A DNA stretch of 7,298 nucleotides from Bacteroidales bacterium (GCA_003508755.1 DNTK01000547.1:1-7298); one strand, 5' to 3'. Shown: positions 1 through 6,454, counted from the first letter of the stretch. Notes: generated by a model from the sequence alone, not told the origin. Translations and numbers: made by a program.

Positions 1-390
1 CTCCATGCCTGCAAAAAATGTTTGTCTTTCTTGTGTAAAAAGTAAAAAACCGAGAAAAATCTCTAAAAGAATAAAGATAACAAGAAAGATAATAGTTTTT
101 TTATTAACTGTTTTACAAAATGGAATCAAAAAAAGCCAGAAAAAACCATTAGGAATAAAATTAAATCTTGACTTAGAAATTGTAGCATCAGTAAATGTCA
201 TGAAATTAATCAAAGCAAGAATAATAAAAAGAAGTATAAAAAGATATGAAATAGCCTCTTTCTTTGTGAAGTAAAAAGCCTCTTTATTAATAAGGAAAAA
301 AATTGAAATAGCAAAAAATGCATTCGGAACAAAGACAGTTGTTGGTAAATAAATGACAAGCGCTCTGATAAATGCTATTAAATTTTTCAT
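1..390 (-). CDS. N-terminal part of a polytopic membrane protein, probable Wzy O-antigen/capsule polymerase (cut by window edge)
   Basis: Reading leftward from an ATG at 390, the frame stays open for 130 codons to the window edge, so the C-terminus is missing. The translation begins MKNLIAFIRALVIYLP and is strongly hydrophobic. Membrane-span candidates lie at about residues 4-34 (one long or two short), 47-66, 79-92 and 99-118, separated by short charged loops such as NKEAFYFTKKE and TVNKKT. The ATG overlaps the TGA of the preceding glycosyltransferase gene as ATGA, so translation is probably coupled; there is no strong Shine-Dalgarno sequence. Polymerases of the Wzy type are recognised by many spans and genetic context rather than by sequence, and this locus has a flippase but no other polymerase candidate in view. 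That makes Wzy the best guess, by inference. A different membrane protein, such as an acyltransferase, cannot be excluded from this fragment. The stretch is very AT-rich (14 G+C in 60 bases at 181-240). Confidence 0.72.
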   Translation of the reverse strand, partial: MKNLIAFIRALVIYLPTTVFVPNAFFAISIFFLINKEAFYFTKKEAISYLFILLFIILALINFMTFTDATISKSRFNFIPNGFFWLFLIPFCKTVNKKTIIFLVIFILLEIFLGFLLFTQERQTFFAGME

Positions 391-1763
391 TGTCCAATTA
401 ATGAAGCTTCAAATTTTGCAACTTTATCAACAAAACCTAGCTCAAAAAAATATGATCCAGTTATTTTAATTGTCTCAATATCAAGTTCCATTGCTCTTTC
501 AACACATTTTTTGTAGTCTTCCGGTTTAGTAGCGAAAAACACCCCTTTCATTTCGCCAATAATTGGCTCGAAGTAGCCTTTTGAGAGTCCATCAATATCA
601 AATAATACAGATGGTATTCCTATCACCAAACTCTCGAGTGCGCAGGTTGAGAGCATCGTTGAATGGATACAGCAACGATAAATGCTCTCGTAAAATCCAT
701 CTCTGACCACAATAATATTTGGTGGGAAACAGGCATAATCATAATCCTGATATGCATATCGGGGAACAAATTCGAAGCAAATAAATGGATTTAATTCTGC
801 CACCCTTTTCAGAAATGGAATAATGCGATCTTCATAATGAAAGTTTGAAGTGAAGCAGACTCTATTGTTATAAGTATATTTCTCGTTTATATCAAAACAT
901 TTATTTAAATAATCCATAATGTAACTACCGCATATTTGGACATTATTATTGCAAATATATAAAGTATTTTTTGGATTGAAAAAATCTTTGTCATTTTTTC
1001 CGTATGAAAGCAAATATTGTGGTCGCAATCGAGAGTCACCTTCAAGATATCTAAGATATGAAGGATGATTATAGTGAATAATTCCATGTTGAAGTTCAAC
1101 TGTCTTTATTCCACTATCATGTGCAGCCGCAAGATAAGCCACATAACCAGGTGCATTTACATAATAAATTACTTCCGGCCTCCAAAACTTAACGGCTATT
1201 TTTAAAGCAATCTTCTGCCCAATAAAACGGCATACAAGAGCATCTAGGTTCAAATCGATTTGGTATTTTCTGGCTATATCTTCAATAGTACCCCTATTGA
1301 TTATCTTTGAAGGCCGGTAACATAACCACCCTATTATGGCAGCAATGAGATACAACAATGCTTCATTGGTGGTACAATCATCACGCAATTTTCTACGCTG
1401 AGGATAAAATGCAGGAATAGGTGAGAGCACCAGCAACGTTTTTCCAGGCAATCTAAAAAGCCCACCGGCAACACGATCTTCGAGCATATCATTAATAACT
1501 TTTAAGCGCTCACTTGAACTAAAAACAACACGATTATATCGTTGAAAATAGCATGAAAGTCCCCAAAATATTGAGCAAAACATTTTTATCAATTGCCTGC
1601 CACTGAGTTTTTGCCTGCGGAGTCCCTCATGCTGAACTTTGGCTCGTACTGAATCAATAATGTATCCACGAAGATAGTCCCAAAGCGGATAGCCTTCATA
1701 TTGAATTTTATCTAACCCATACCAACTTTCAACTTCCTGAACTATTTTTCTAATTTTTTTCAT
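387..1763 (-). CDS. Probable GT-B-like glycosyltransferase (ELQHG/HST type) of a polysaccharide cluster
   Basis: This is a 458-residue protein if it starts at the ATG at 1763, which overlaps the flippase stop as TGATG. A TTG nine bases upstream (1772) would add three residues but looks less likely. There is no signal peptide, so a cytoplasmic or membrane-associated enzyme is expected. The N-terminal region carries a YEGYPLWDYLRGY segment (22-34). The centre has a Rossmann-like beta segment followed by TVELQHGIIHYNHPSY (221-236). The C-terminal half has HST (367-369) and ALESLVIGIPSVLFD (375-389). A QHG motif in the first half and HST...E...GxP in the second resemble CDP-glycerol glycerophosphotransferases, KpsC/KpsS-type Kdo transferases and bacterial sialyltransferase-like GT-B proteins. 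From context the donor could be the CMP-nonulosonate made by the neighbouring genes, but donor and acceptor are not shown by sequence. The gene lies between the flippase and the Wzy candidate and overlaps both. Confidence 0.75.
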   Translation of the reverse strand: MKKIRKIVQEVESWYGLDKIQYEGYPLWDYLRGYIIDSVRAKVQHEGLRRQKLSGRQLIKMFCSIFWGLSCYFQRYNRVVFSSSERLKVINDMLEDRVAGGLFRLPGKTLLVLSPIPAFYPQRRKLRDDCTTNEALLYLIAAIIGWLCYRPSKIINRGTIEDIARKYQIDLNLDALVCRFIGQKIALKIAVKFWRPEVIYYVNAPGYVAYLAAAHDSGIKTVELQHGIIHYNHPSYLRYLEGDSRLRPQYLLSYGKNDKDFFNPKNTLYICNNNVQICGSYIMDYLNKCFDINEKYTYNNRVCFTSNFHYEDRIIPFLKRVAELNPFICFEFVPRYAYQDYDYACFPPNIIVVRDGFYESIYRCCIHSTMLSTCALESLVIGIPSVLFDIDGLSKGYFEPIIGEMKGVFFATKPEDYKKCVERAMELDIETIKITGSYFFELGFVDKVAKFEASLIGQ

Positions 1764-3055
1764 CAGATACAATTATTATGAGCGAGGGGTTCCTTCGTAA
1801 TTCTCATTGCTTGCCAAGTCGTTAATATCCCCAGTATCCCGATAGCGAATGTTCTAGCCAATATAGGACCTTCAATTCCATATCCTGCACTAATTGAATA
1901 AAAGCCACCAATCCATGAAGCACCAAGGGCAAGAAGCAAATTAATTGTAAACAGATGGTTTTTCTTCATGACCATAAATGAAATATTTGAGCCCGAAAAG
2001 AACAATAGGGCAGAACCAATAGCTGCAATTTGTGCTGCTGTAATCGCACCAATGTAGTCAGGCATGAAAATGATGATAAGAGGACCAATGCTGACGTAAA
2101 GCAATGAAGCTATAGGTATAAGAAATGAAATATTGAGAAGAATTGAAAGGTAAAGATATTTTCGCAATATCTTTACTGAACCTGTTTTACCGTAAGCAAA
2201 TGATGCTTTTGGATAAATAAGCATGCTGAATGAGATAGGAATAAAACGAACTCCAGTAAAAATTAAGCTTGCAAGAGTAATTTCTCCTAAAGAAATATCA
2301 TCTAGCAGAAGGGCAGTAACAGAACGGTCGGATACTGCAATAAGTCCAAAAAGATACCCATTAATCATCACTAGAAAGCCACTCGATATAAGATCTTTGA
2401 AAGTGTGAATCGAAATATATTTAATTTCTATTTTGAATGGATTAGAGACTATAAATCTTACAAGTGTTCCTGCAAATGCGATGAAAGCAATACTCATTGC
2501 TACTCCATATTTTCCATAAAATAAAGCAAGCCAGGGAAGTAATACAGTCAGCAGATGCTGAGACCACAAAATAGCCCCGAACTTAAAAAAATTTCTGCTA
2601 GCCCGAAAAGTAGTATCAAAAAATGCTTTAAGGGGAGTAGTTGCCGAGTGAACTGCAACAGCTATTATGGTGAACAGATGAAAATTGCCCAAATCTGCCT
2701 TGTAAGCTGAAAAAGCAATTACAAACCAAATCAGCAATTGTATTAATACAATAAGCAGAACCCAGGTATATGCCGCATTAACTTGTTCACTGACTATTTC
2801 ATTTTTGCCCAGCCCCTCATATAAAGCAATGTTACGATTAAGCCCATTGACTAAACCAAAACCAAGTAAAGTAAAATAAGGTGTCAGTATGATATATGAT
2901 TGTATAATACCGAACGCTTCCGGATTAACAAAACGCATGTAGATAATATTTGCAATAAGGCTAACAGCAGGTGTGATAGCACTGGCACAAACTAAAACAA
3001 TTTCGTCAAAGCGATTTTTCAACTTTCTATTGTAAATATGAAGAGATTTATACAA
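1763..3055 (-). CDS. Wzx-like polysaccharide flippase (PST/MOP superfamily)
   Basis: This 430-residue, strongly hydrophobic protein has about twelve membrane-span candidates and hardly any large soluble loop, which is the usual size and layout for Wzx. The first span is at about residues 19-38, followed by MRFVNPEAFGIIQSY (40-54). That matches the R-x-L-x-P-E-x-F-G type loop seen after helix 1 in polysaccharide transport proteins, and then LLGFGLVNGLNRNIALYE, the family's glycine-rich loop. It would flip undecaprenyl-linked repeat units across the inner membrane. The start is TTG at 3055: an in-frame TGA lies 12 bases upstream, and the next ATG is residue 40, inside the conserved region. A second TTG at residue 12 is possible. 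Neither has a clear ribosome binding site. The TGA stop overlaps the next gene's ATG as TGATG. The class is firm; the substrate is unknown. Confidence 0.88.
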   Translation of the reverse strand: MYKSLHIYNRKLKNRFDEIVLVCASAITPAVSLIANIIYMRFVNPEAFGIIQSYIILTPYFTLLGFGLVNGLNRNIALYEGLGKNEIVSEQVNAAYTWVLLIVLIQLLIWFVIAFSAYKADLGNFHLFTIIAVAVHSATTPLKAFFDTTFRASRNFFKFGAILWSQHLLTVLLPWLALFYGKYGVAMSIAFIAFAGTLVRFIVSNPFKIEIKYISIHTFKDLISSGFLVMINGYLFGLIAVSDRSVTALLLDDISLGEITLASLIFTGVRFIPISFSMLIYPKASFAYGKTGSVKILRKYLYLSILLNISFLIPIASLLYVSIGPLIIIFMPDYIGAITAAQIAAIGSALLFFSGSNISFMVMKKNHLFTINLLLALGASWIGGFYSISAGYGIEGPILARTFAIGILGILTTWQAMRITKEPLAHNNCI

Positions 3056-3123
3056 GGTGAAAATTCAAATTAATTGCAAATATAAACAATTTTTAAGCAG
3101 ATGAAAAGTGGGTATATTTAAAT

Positions 3124-3140
3124 TATAATTACAAATTATA
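3124..3140. repeat. 17-bp perfect inverted repeat (7-bp arms, ACA centre)
   Basis: The plus strand reads TATAATT-ACA-AATTATA, an exact palindrome about a 3-base centre. Each arm contains a TATAAT-like hexamer, so it presents a -10-like box on both strands; the minus-strand copy (3140-3135) is about 80 bases upstream of the flippase start. In such AT-rich DNA a palindrome of this size can arise by chance, so an operator role is only a possibility. Confidence 0.4.
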
Positions 3141-3144
3141 GAGA

Positions 3145-3258
3145 ATGAAACACAGTGATAAACATATAATGTATCTTGAATATTTCAGGTTCAAATTTCT
3201 GAAAGATGAATATTTTGATATAACCAGATTTGTTGATTATTGGTATTATTATAACTAA
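3145..3258 (+). CDS. Doubtful 37-residue open frame on the opposite strand
   Basis: An ATG at 3145 opens a 37-codon frame ending at TAA (3256-3258). The peptide begins MKHSDKHIMYLEYFRFKF and is rich in aromatic and charged residues. It does not consist simply of the Asn/Ile/Lys/Leu codons expected from random AT-rich DNA, which is why it is listed. A weak AGAGA precedes the ATG and an in-frame TAG lies two codons upstream, so the frame starts at this ATG. It runs against every other gene in the window, has no family I recognise, and may be a chance frame or the scrap of a lost gene. Confidence 0.12.
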   Translation: MKHSDKHIMYLEYFRFKFLKDEYFDITRFVDYWYYYN

Positions 3259-3285
3259 TATTTACAAAAGGAAAAATTTAGTCAA
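3258..3285 (-). promoter_or_regulatory. Candidate sigma-70-type promoter for the flippase operon block
   Basis: On the minus strand a TTGACT -35-like hexamer (3285-3280) is followed after 16 bases by an AAATAT -10-like hexamer (3263-3258). An exact TATAAT also occurs a little further down (3253-3248) but is 26 bases from the TTGACT, too far to pair with it. The implied leader before the flippase start would be about 200 bases. AT-rich DNA gives many such matches, so this is a weak call resting mainly on the good -35 and its position in a gap between genes. Confidence 0.25.
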
Positions 3286-3334
3286 TTTTAGATAATTCTT
3301 AACTGAAATTTACTTTGATGCAAATTAGAGAAAT

Positions 3335-4351
3335 TCATTCACCTATATGTGAAATAAAATCTTGCATCATTAAATAGCGGGTGCGCATCTCACTAAATGT
3401 ATCAGCAAAAAAGGCGGGTTCTTTTTGGGCAATCAAATTTATTTTACTTTCGATTTCAGACCTTAGATTCTGAGAAGTAGCAGATATAACTTGTTGTTTA
3501 AGCGAGATCGATTGAGAAACACCCCGCATATCTTCACTGATTAGCAGAGAGGCTTGGCGCTGCGAAAGACAATAGATGTGAGCATGTACTCGATACCCTA
3601 TGTGAATGCTGCAATCGTTATATAAATCGGTCATTTTTTCATGACCTCCAGATATATCTCTGACTTCATATCCTAATTTACGAGCAAATGCAGCACAGTA
3701 CAAATGTTTAAGAGTAAATAGTAAATACTTATATTGAACTTTAGGAAAATAGCCATGATGGAAAGAAAGAGATCTGCGAACATCAGAAAAACGACGTGCG
3801 CCCCAAGAAAGTACTCTAAGAAAAGCTTTATTGATATTCGCAGGGGCACTAAATATTAAATGCTTAGCTGGAAATGCCTCGATGTAACTATCATACATTT
3901 TATCTGGATCGTACCAGGCAGGACAGCCAGTCATTACAACATTTTTGATCCCATTTTGGGCAAGAATTTGTACCGTACCAATATCTCTAGCGCTAGATCT
4001 GTAAACTTTTCTGTGAATTTCCTTTACGAATTTCAAAGATGATTTACTAAACATAAATTTTTTTGATTCCATCCGGTCTTTGTATCCGAGACCGAAAGGA
4101 ATAACTGGCACCTTAATGCGATCAAGATTTAATGAATAAATATCTGGATATGTGTTTTTCTGATAAGCTGGACCACCACAGAGAATTACTGCCTTAGCCC
4201 GATTAAACGTTTCATATTCATGATCACCGACTGCTTTGCGATCAATCGCTACAATGTCAGAATCATATAACAAGCTAAGCAATTGTCGGGCACGAAAGCC
4301 GATGAGGTAATCGCCGGCATTTCTATAACTACCAACAAGTATTACGATCAC
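3335..4351 (-). CDS. Polysaccharide pyruvyl transferase family protein
   Basis: This 338-residue protein matches the polysaccharide pyruvyl transferase family (CsaB/WcaK/EpsO/PssM-like), which transfers pyruvate from phosphoenolpyruvate to a sugar as a ketal; some members do other chemistry. Visible landmarks are the N-terminal Rossmann-type VGSYRNAGDYLIG (6-18, in place of the usual G-x-x-N-x-GD), CGGPAYQ (58-64), VPVIPFGLGY (81-90), SSARD (119-123), MTGCPAWY (140-147), and the C-terminal signature SIHIGYRVHAHIYCLS (248-263) with SEDMRG (272-277). The length is normal for the family. The start is GTG at 4351, just before the first beta strand (MIVILVGSY); no ATG gives a fitting N-terminus and an in-frame TGA lies 39 bases upstream. 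No ribosome binding site is visible. Unlike the other genes it overlaps no neighbour: AT-rich spacers flank it on both sides. The family call is firm; the acceptor sugar is unknown. Confidence 0.88.
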   Translation of the reverse strand: MIVILVGSYRNAGDYLIGFRARQLLSLLYDSDIVAIDRKAVGDHEYETFNRAKAVILCGGPAYQKNTYPDIYSLNLDRIKVPVIPFGLGYKDRMESKKFMFSKSSLKFVKEIHRKVYRSSARDIGTVQILAQNGIKNVVMTGCPAWYDPDKMYDSYIEAFPAKHLIFSAPANINKAFLRVLSWGARRFSDVRRSLSFHHGYFPKVQYKYLLFTLKHLYCAAFARKLGYEVRDISGGHEKMTDLYNDCSIHIGYRVHAHIYCLSQRQASLLISEDMRGVSQSISLKQQVISATSQNLRSEIESKINLIAQKEPAFFADTFSEMRTRYLMMQDFISHIGE

Positions 4352-4353
4352 GG

Positions 4354-4395
4354 CTAGATTATTTGTGTGGAAATTAGTTCCAAGATATCACTCAT
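4354..4395 (-). other. Possible 13-codon leader ORF directly upstream of the pyruvyl transferase GTG
   Basis: On the minus strand, TAAGAAGTA precedes an ATG at 4395 that opens MSDILELISTQII and ends at TAG (4356-4354), two bases before the GTG start at 4351. The main gene has no visible ribosome binding site of its own, so a ribosome finishing this mini-ORF could restart at the GTG. The purine stretch AAGAAG is closer to the ATG than ideal. This may equally be the end of a decayed gene or chance. Confidence 0.18.
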
Positions 4396-4568
4396 TACTT
4401 CTTATATAAAATCTATAAATTTTATCGGTGAAAGATAAATTTATTTTAATTAAAAACTAAAAATTAGCTTAATCCTGGAAGATTATTTTCACATATATTG
4501 CTAACAAAAGTAATGAAAAATATGTTTACAATTTTTATAACGTCAGAAATTCGCTAGTAATTGGATTA

Positions 4569-4664
4569 TTACTCTAAAATATCAAGGGTTGTTTTGACAG
4601 TAACTAAATATAGCAAAGCAAAAAAAAACATAAATATCCAGTCAGTCAAGATAATAGTAACCAA
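4569..4664 (-). pseudogene. Possible remnant of a membrane-protein gene (short hydrophobic frame)
   Basis: A 31-codon minus-strand frame from TTG at 4664 to TAA (4571-4569) encodes a peptide containing WIFMFFFALLYLVTVK, which would span a membrane once. An ATG at 4631 lies within it. An in-frame TGA lies seven codons upstream of the TTG, so this is not the tail of a longer open frame in its present state. AT-rich DNA read in a T-rich frame readily encodes Phe/Leu/Ile, so the hydrophobicity alone proves little. It is recorded only as a candidate scrap of a lost gene. Confidence 0.1.
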
Positions 4665-4771
4665 ATTATCTAAATATATTCAATTAAATAAGGCTCATAT
4701 TCCAAAAGAGAAATCATGATAGACAAGTAAGTACACTCGAGCATATTTATTATGTATATTGCTTAATTGAT

Positions 4772-6454
4772 CTATAAAGAACAGATTTTATCATTGAATA
4801 TTATGTGATCTTGGTTATACTTTTGCTTAATAATTTTTAATATCCGAGGGACGCCATTTTGGAGGTCGATATTACTGCCCACACTGTGCATAATTGATCG
4901 AACCAGATGACTACCAGCAACGGAAACCAGTGCTTCAAGAATGTTTGCCTCCTGGGTGTCTAGACCACGGCCTAGATAGTAAATACCGCGCTCCAGTCGT
5001 GCAAATGTGTGGGTTGTTTCCCTGGTATTTTGTGCCATACATATAGTTGGAATGCCCAAAGAAGCCAATTCATAAACGGTACGGCCGCAAGAAGTGAAAC
5101 ATATATCCGCAGCAAGCATATGCTCTGACATTACCTCTACAGATCGCATTACCTTGATGGCCATCTGCTGTTCTTTTATTACTTTACCCAATTCTTCATT
5201 ATTCGAATAGCCCGGTCCAAGTATAATACTGATGTCAATTCCGCTCTCCGCACACCAACCCATGATCGCTTTAAGCGTTTTTACGACGAGATTGCTCGGG
5301 TCGGTACCTCCAAAGCTGAGTAGGATATTTTTTACGTTAGGACGGACGGCAAATTTCCCTGCAAAACGAAATTCATTGCGCAGGCAGAAATAGTCAGCTC
5401 CATAGAAAACGTGTGGTCGCCTGTCGCCTTCTTCATGATATAACGCGTTAAATACGAGGTGGGCAACATTGCTACCGGGACCGAAATCTTCAAAATTTAC
5501 AATAAAGATGCCATTTTCTTTTAGTCTGTTGATGTAATCAATCCCTGTATCCAGCATATCGTTGACAACAATATCTGGCTGGTATGCCAGAACTTGCTCA
5601 GCTAGATTCCCCTCTTGAAGTAAGTTGGTCTTATAGTTGCTCGACTCTATTATCTCTTGAGCAATTTCTGACCTTGGACAGCATAAGAAAACTAAATCTT
5701 CACCTGCTAACCACTCTGCCAGAGTTTTTACACGAAAGGCGTGTCCAGATCCTGTTAGGGTGTCGCCAACTATTACAAAAATCCAACGTCTTCGCCGCAC
5801 AATACTTTCACAAAATGTCCACTGCAGAGGAGTATCTATGTCAATACCCTCAAGCTCTTCAAGTTCGAATATTTCGACTTTTCGACCAATGCGTGATTCT
5901 GGTGTAATTACTTCTCGAGTGCAGATTTGAATACTACCAGTTTCTTTCAGATTGCGTGGTAACAATTGACGGTTGAAGCGGTCTATATAATTTGGCTCAA
6001 AACCATCATGTGTTACATTCTCTTTCCAGCTCAAATGTGTATCATCTATAGCCGAAAAAAGGGTATCCACTTTTTTTTCTTCAAATTTCTGCAAAGCGTT
6101 ATTGATTGAAACGGTGCTAATAAACGGTGAGGTTGGCTGAAGAGTTATGATTATCTCATAGTCGTGCTTAAAGCGCTGACACATTTGTAGATATGCGTCA
6201 TAAATGACCGGATCTAGCGGGATATTGTCTGCGCATAAATCCGAGTTACGATCTATTACATGGACGCCAAAGTACCTCGCAATGAGTTTGATCTCCGTGT
6301 CATCGGTAGTGATCACAATATCGGCCTGAGTTTTTAACCCTAAAGCCGCTTCAAGAGTATATTGCAAAAGTGGCTTGGAACCAAGCACTCTGAGATTCTT
6401 GCGGGGTATACCTTTTGAACCTCCACGTGCAGGTATGACGATCAGATACTTCAC
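4772..6454 (-). CDS. Fused CMP-nonulosonate cytidylyltransferase (NeuA-like) and PseG-like UDP-sugar hydrolase
   Basis: This 560-residue protein has two enzyme domains. Residues 1 to about 220 are NeuA/PseF/LegF-like: IPARGGSKGIPRKN nucleotide-binding loop (7-20), ITTDD (48-52), LQPTSPF (105-111), RFNRQLLPR (159-167), ETGSIQIC (171-178) and the metal-binding IDIDTP (204-209). This domain would couple a nonulosonic acid to CMP using CTP. Residues from about 224 are PseG/SpsG-like: GSGHAFR (235-241, His238 at the place of the catalytic PseG histidine), VVNDMLDT (296-303), YGADYFCLRNEF (351-362), LLSFGGTDP (378-386) and SCGRTVYELASLGIPT (455-470). PseG removes UDP from UDP-2,4-diacetamido-2,4,6-trideoxy-beta-L-altrose. 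The linker is only RRRR (220-223). The start chosen is GTG at 6454: it overlaps the upstream TGA as GTGA, has AGGA eight bases before it, and gives the typical MKYLIVIPARGG. An ATG at 6481 would add nine residues with a 31-base overlap. Domain calls are firm; the exact sugar is not. Confidence 0.87.
   Translation of the reverse strand: MKYLIVIPARGGSKGIPRKNLRVLGSKPLLQYTLEAALGLKTQADIVITTDDTEIKLIARYFGVHVIDRNSDLCADNIPLDPVIYDAYLQMCQRFKHDYEIIITLQPTSPFISTVSINNALQKFEEKKVDTLFSAIDDTHLSWKENVTHDGFEPNYIDRFNRQLLPRNLKETGSIQICTREVITPESRIGRKVEIFELEELEGIDIDTPLQWTFCESIVRRRRWIFVIVGDTLTGSGHAFRVKTLAEWLAGEDLVFLCCPRSEIAQEIIESSNYKTNLLQEGNLAEQVLAYQPDIVVNDMLDTGIDYINRLKENGIFIVNFEDFGPGSNVAHLVFNALYHEEGDRRPHVFYGADYFCLRNEFRFAGKFAVRPNVKNILLSFGGTDPSNLVVKTLKAIMGWCAESGIDISIILGPGYSNNEELGKVIKEQQMAIKVMRSVEVMSEHMLAADICFTSCGRTVYELASLGIPTICMAQNTRETTHTFARLERGIYYLGRGLDTQEANILEALVSVAGSHLVRSIMHSVGSNIDLQNGVPRILKIIKQKYNQDHIIFNDKICSL

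Larger units (their letters stand above)
3056..3334. other. AT-rich intergenic spacer between pyruvyl transferase and flippase genes
   Basis: No gene can be supported with confidence in these 279 bases. The stretch is very AT-rich and contains several -10-like hexamers on the minus strand, a 17-bp palindrome and one 37-codon open frame on the plus strand, each listed separately. I see no GC-rich hairpin followed by a T run, so no intrinsic terminator can be called after the pyruvyl transferase gene. The spacer breaks the run of overlapping genes and may hold a secondary promoter for the flippase-transferase-polymerase block. Confidence 0.6.
4352..4771. other. 420-bp AT-rich intergenic spacer between the NeuA-PseG and pyruvyl transferase genes
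   Basis: Two 60-base samples contain 11 and 12 G+C (4441-4500 and 4621-4680), far below the genes on the right. No RNA gene, convincing terminator or clear promoter is visible. Features include a run of nine A on the plus strand (4620-4628), a 7-bp imperfectly placed hairpin (4649-4655 with 4665-4671), an unpaired TTGACA at 4594-4599, a short hydrophobic open frame (4664-4569) and a 13-codon leader frame (4395-4354). The length and composition fit a junction where a segment was inserted or a gene decayed, but that is inference. Confidence 0.6.

Noticed and set aside
5..274. 89-codon plus-strand frame rich in Lys and Ile
   Set aside because: It is the shadow of the minus-strand hydrophobic gene at 390-1; Phe/Leu/Ile codons on one strand read as Lys/Asn-rich on the other.
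905..1099. 64-codon minus-strand frame
   Set aside because: It overlaps the glycosyltransferase gene in another frame, inside the region encoding the ELQHG motif and what follows; no family features.
2223..2408. 61-codon plus-strand frame
   Set aside because: It is antisense to the flippase gene and has no recognisable features.
3860..4042. 60-codon plus-strand frame
   Set aside because: It is antisense to the pyruvyl transferase region encoding SSARD and TGCPAWY.
4594..4599. Exact TTGACA on the plus strand
   Set aside because: No -10-like hexamer lies 16-18 bases downstream, and no plus-strand gene follows it.
4620..4671. Possible intrinsic terminator after the fusion gene: 7-bp hairpin (4649-4655/4665-4671) and a run of nine T on the minus strand
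   Set aside because: The stem is AT-rich and about 20 bases separate it from the T run, so it does not have terminator geometry.
4494..4763. Nine-base direct repeat TATATTGCT (4494-4502 and 4755-4763) that might mark an insertion
   Set aside because: A 9-base match is expected by chance in such AT-rich DNA, and no inverted ends or transposase accompany it.
5584..5907. 107-codon plus-strand frame
   Set aside because: It lies wholly inside the NeuA-PseG fusion gene, whose motifs on the minus strand are unmistakable.
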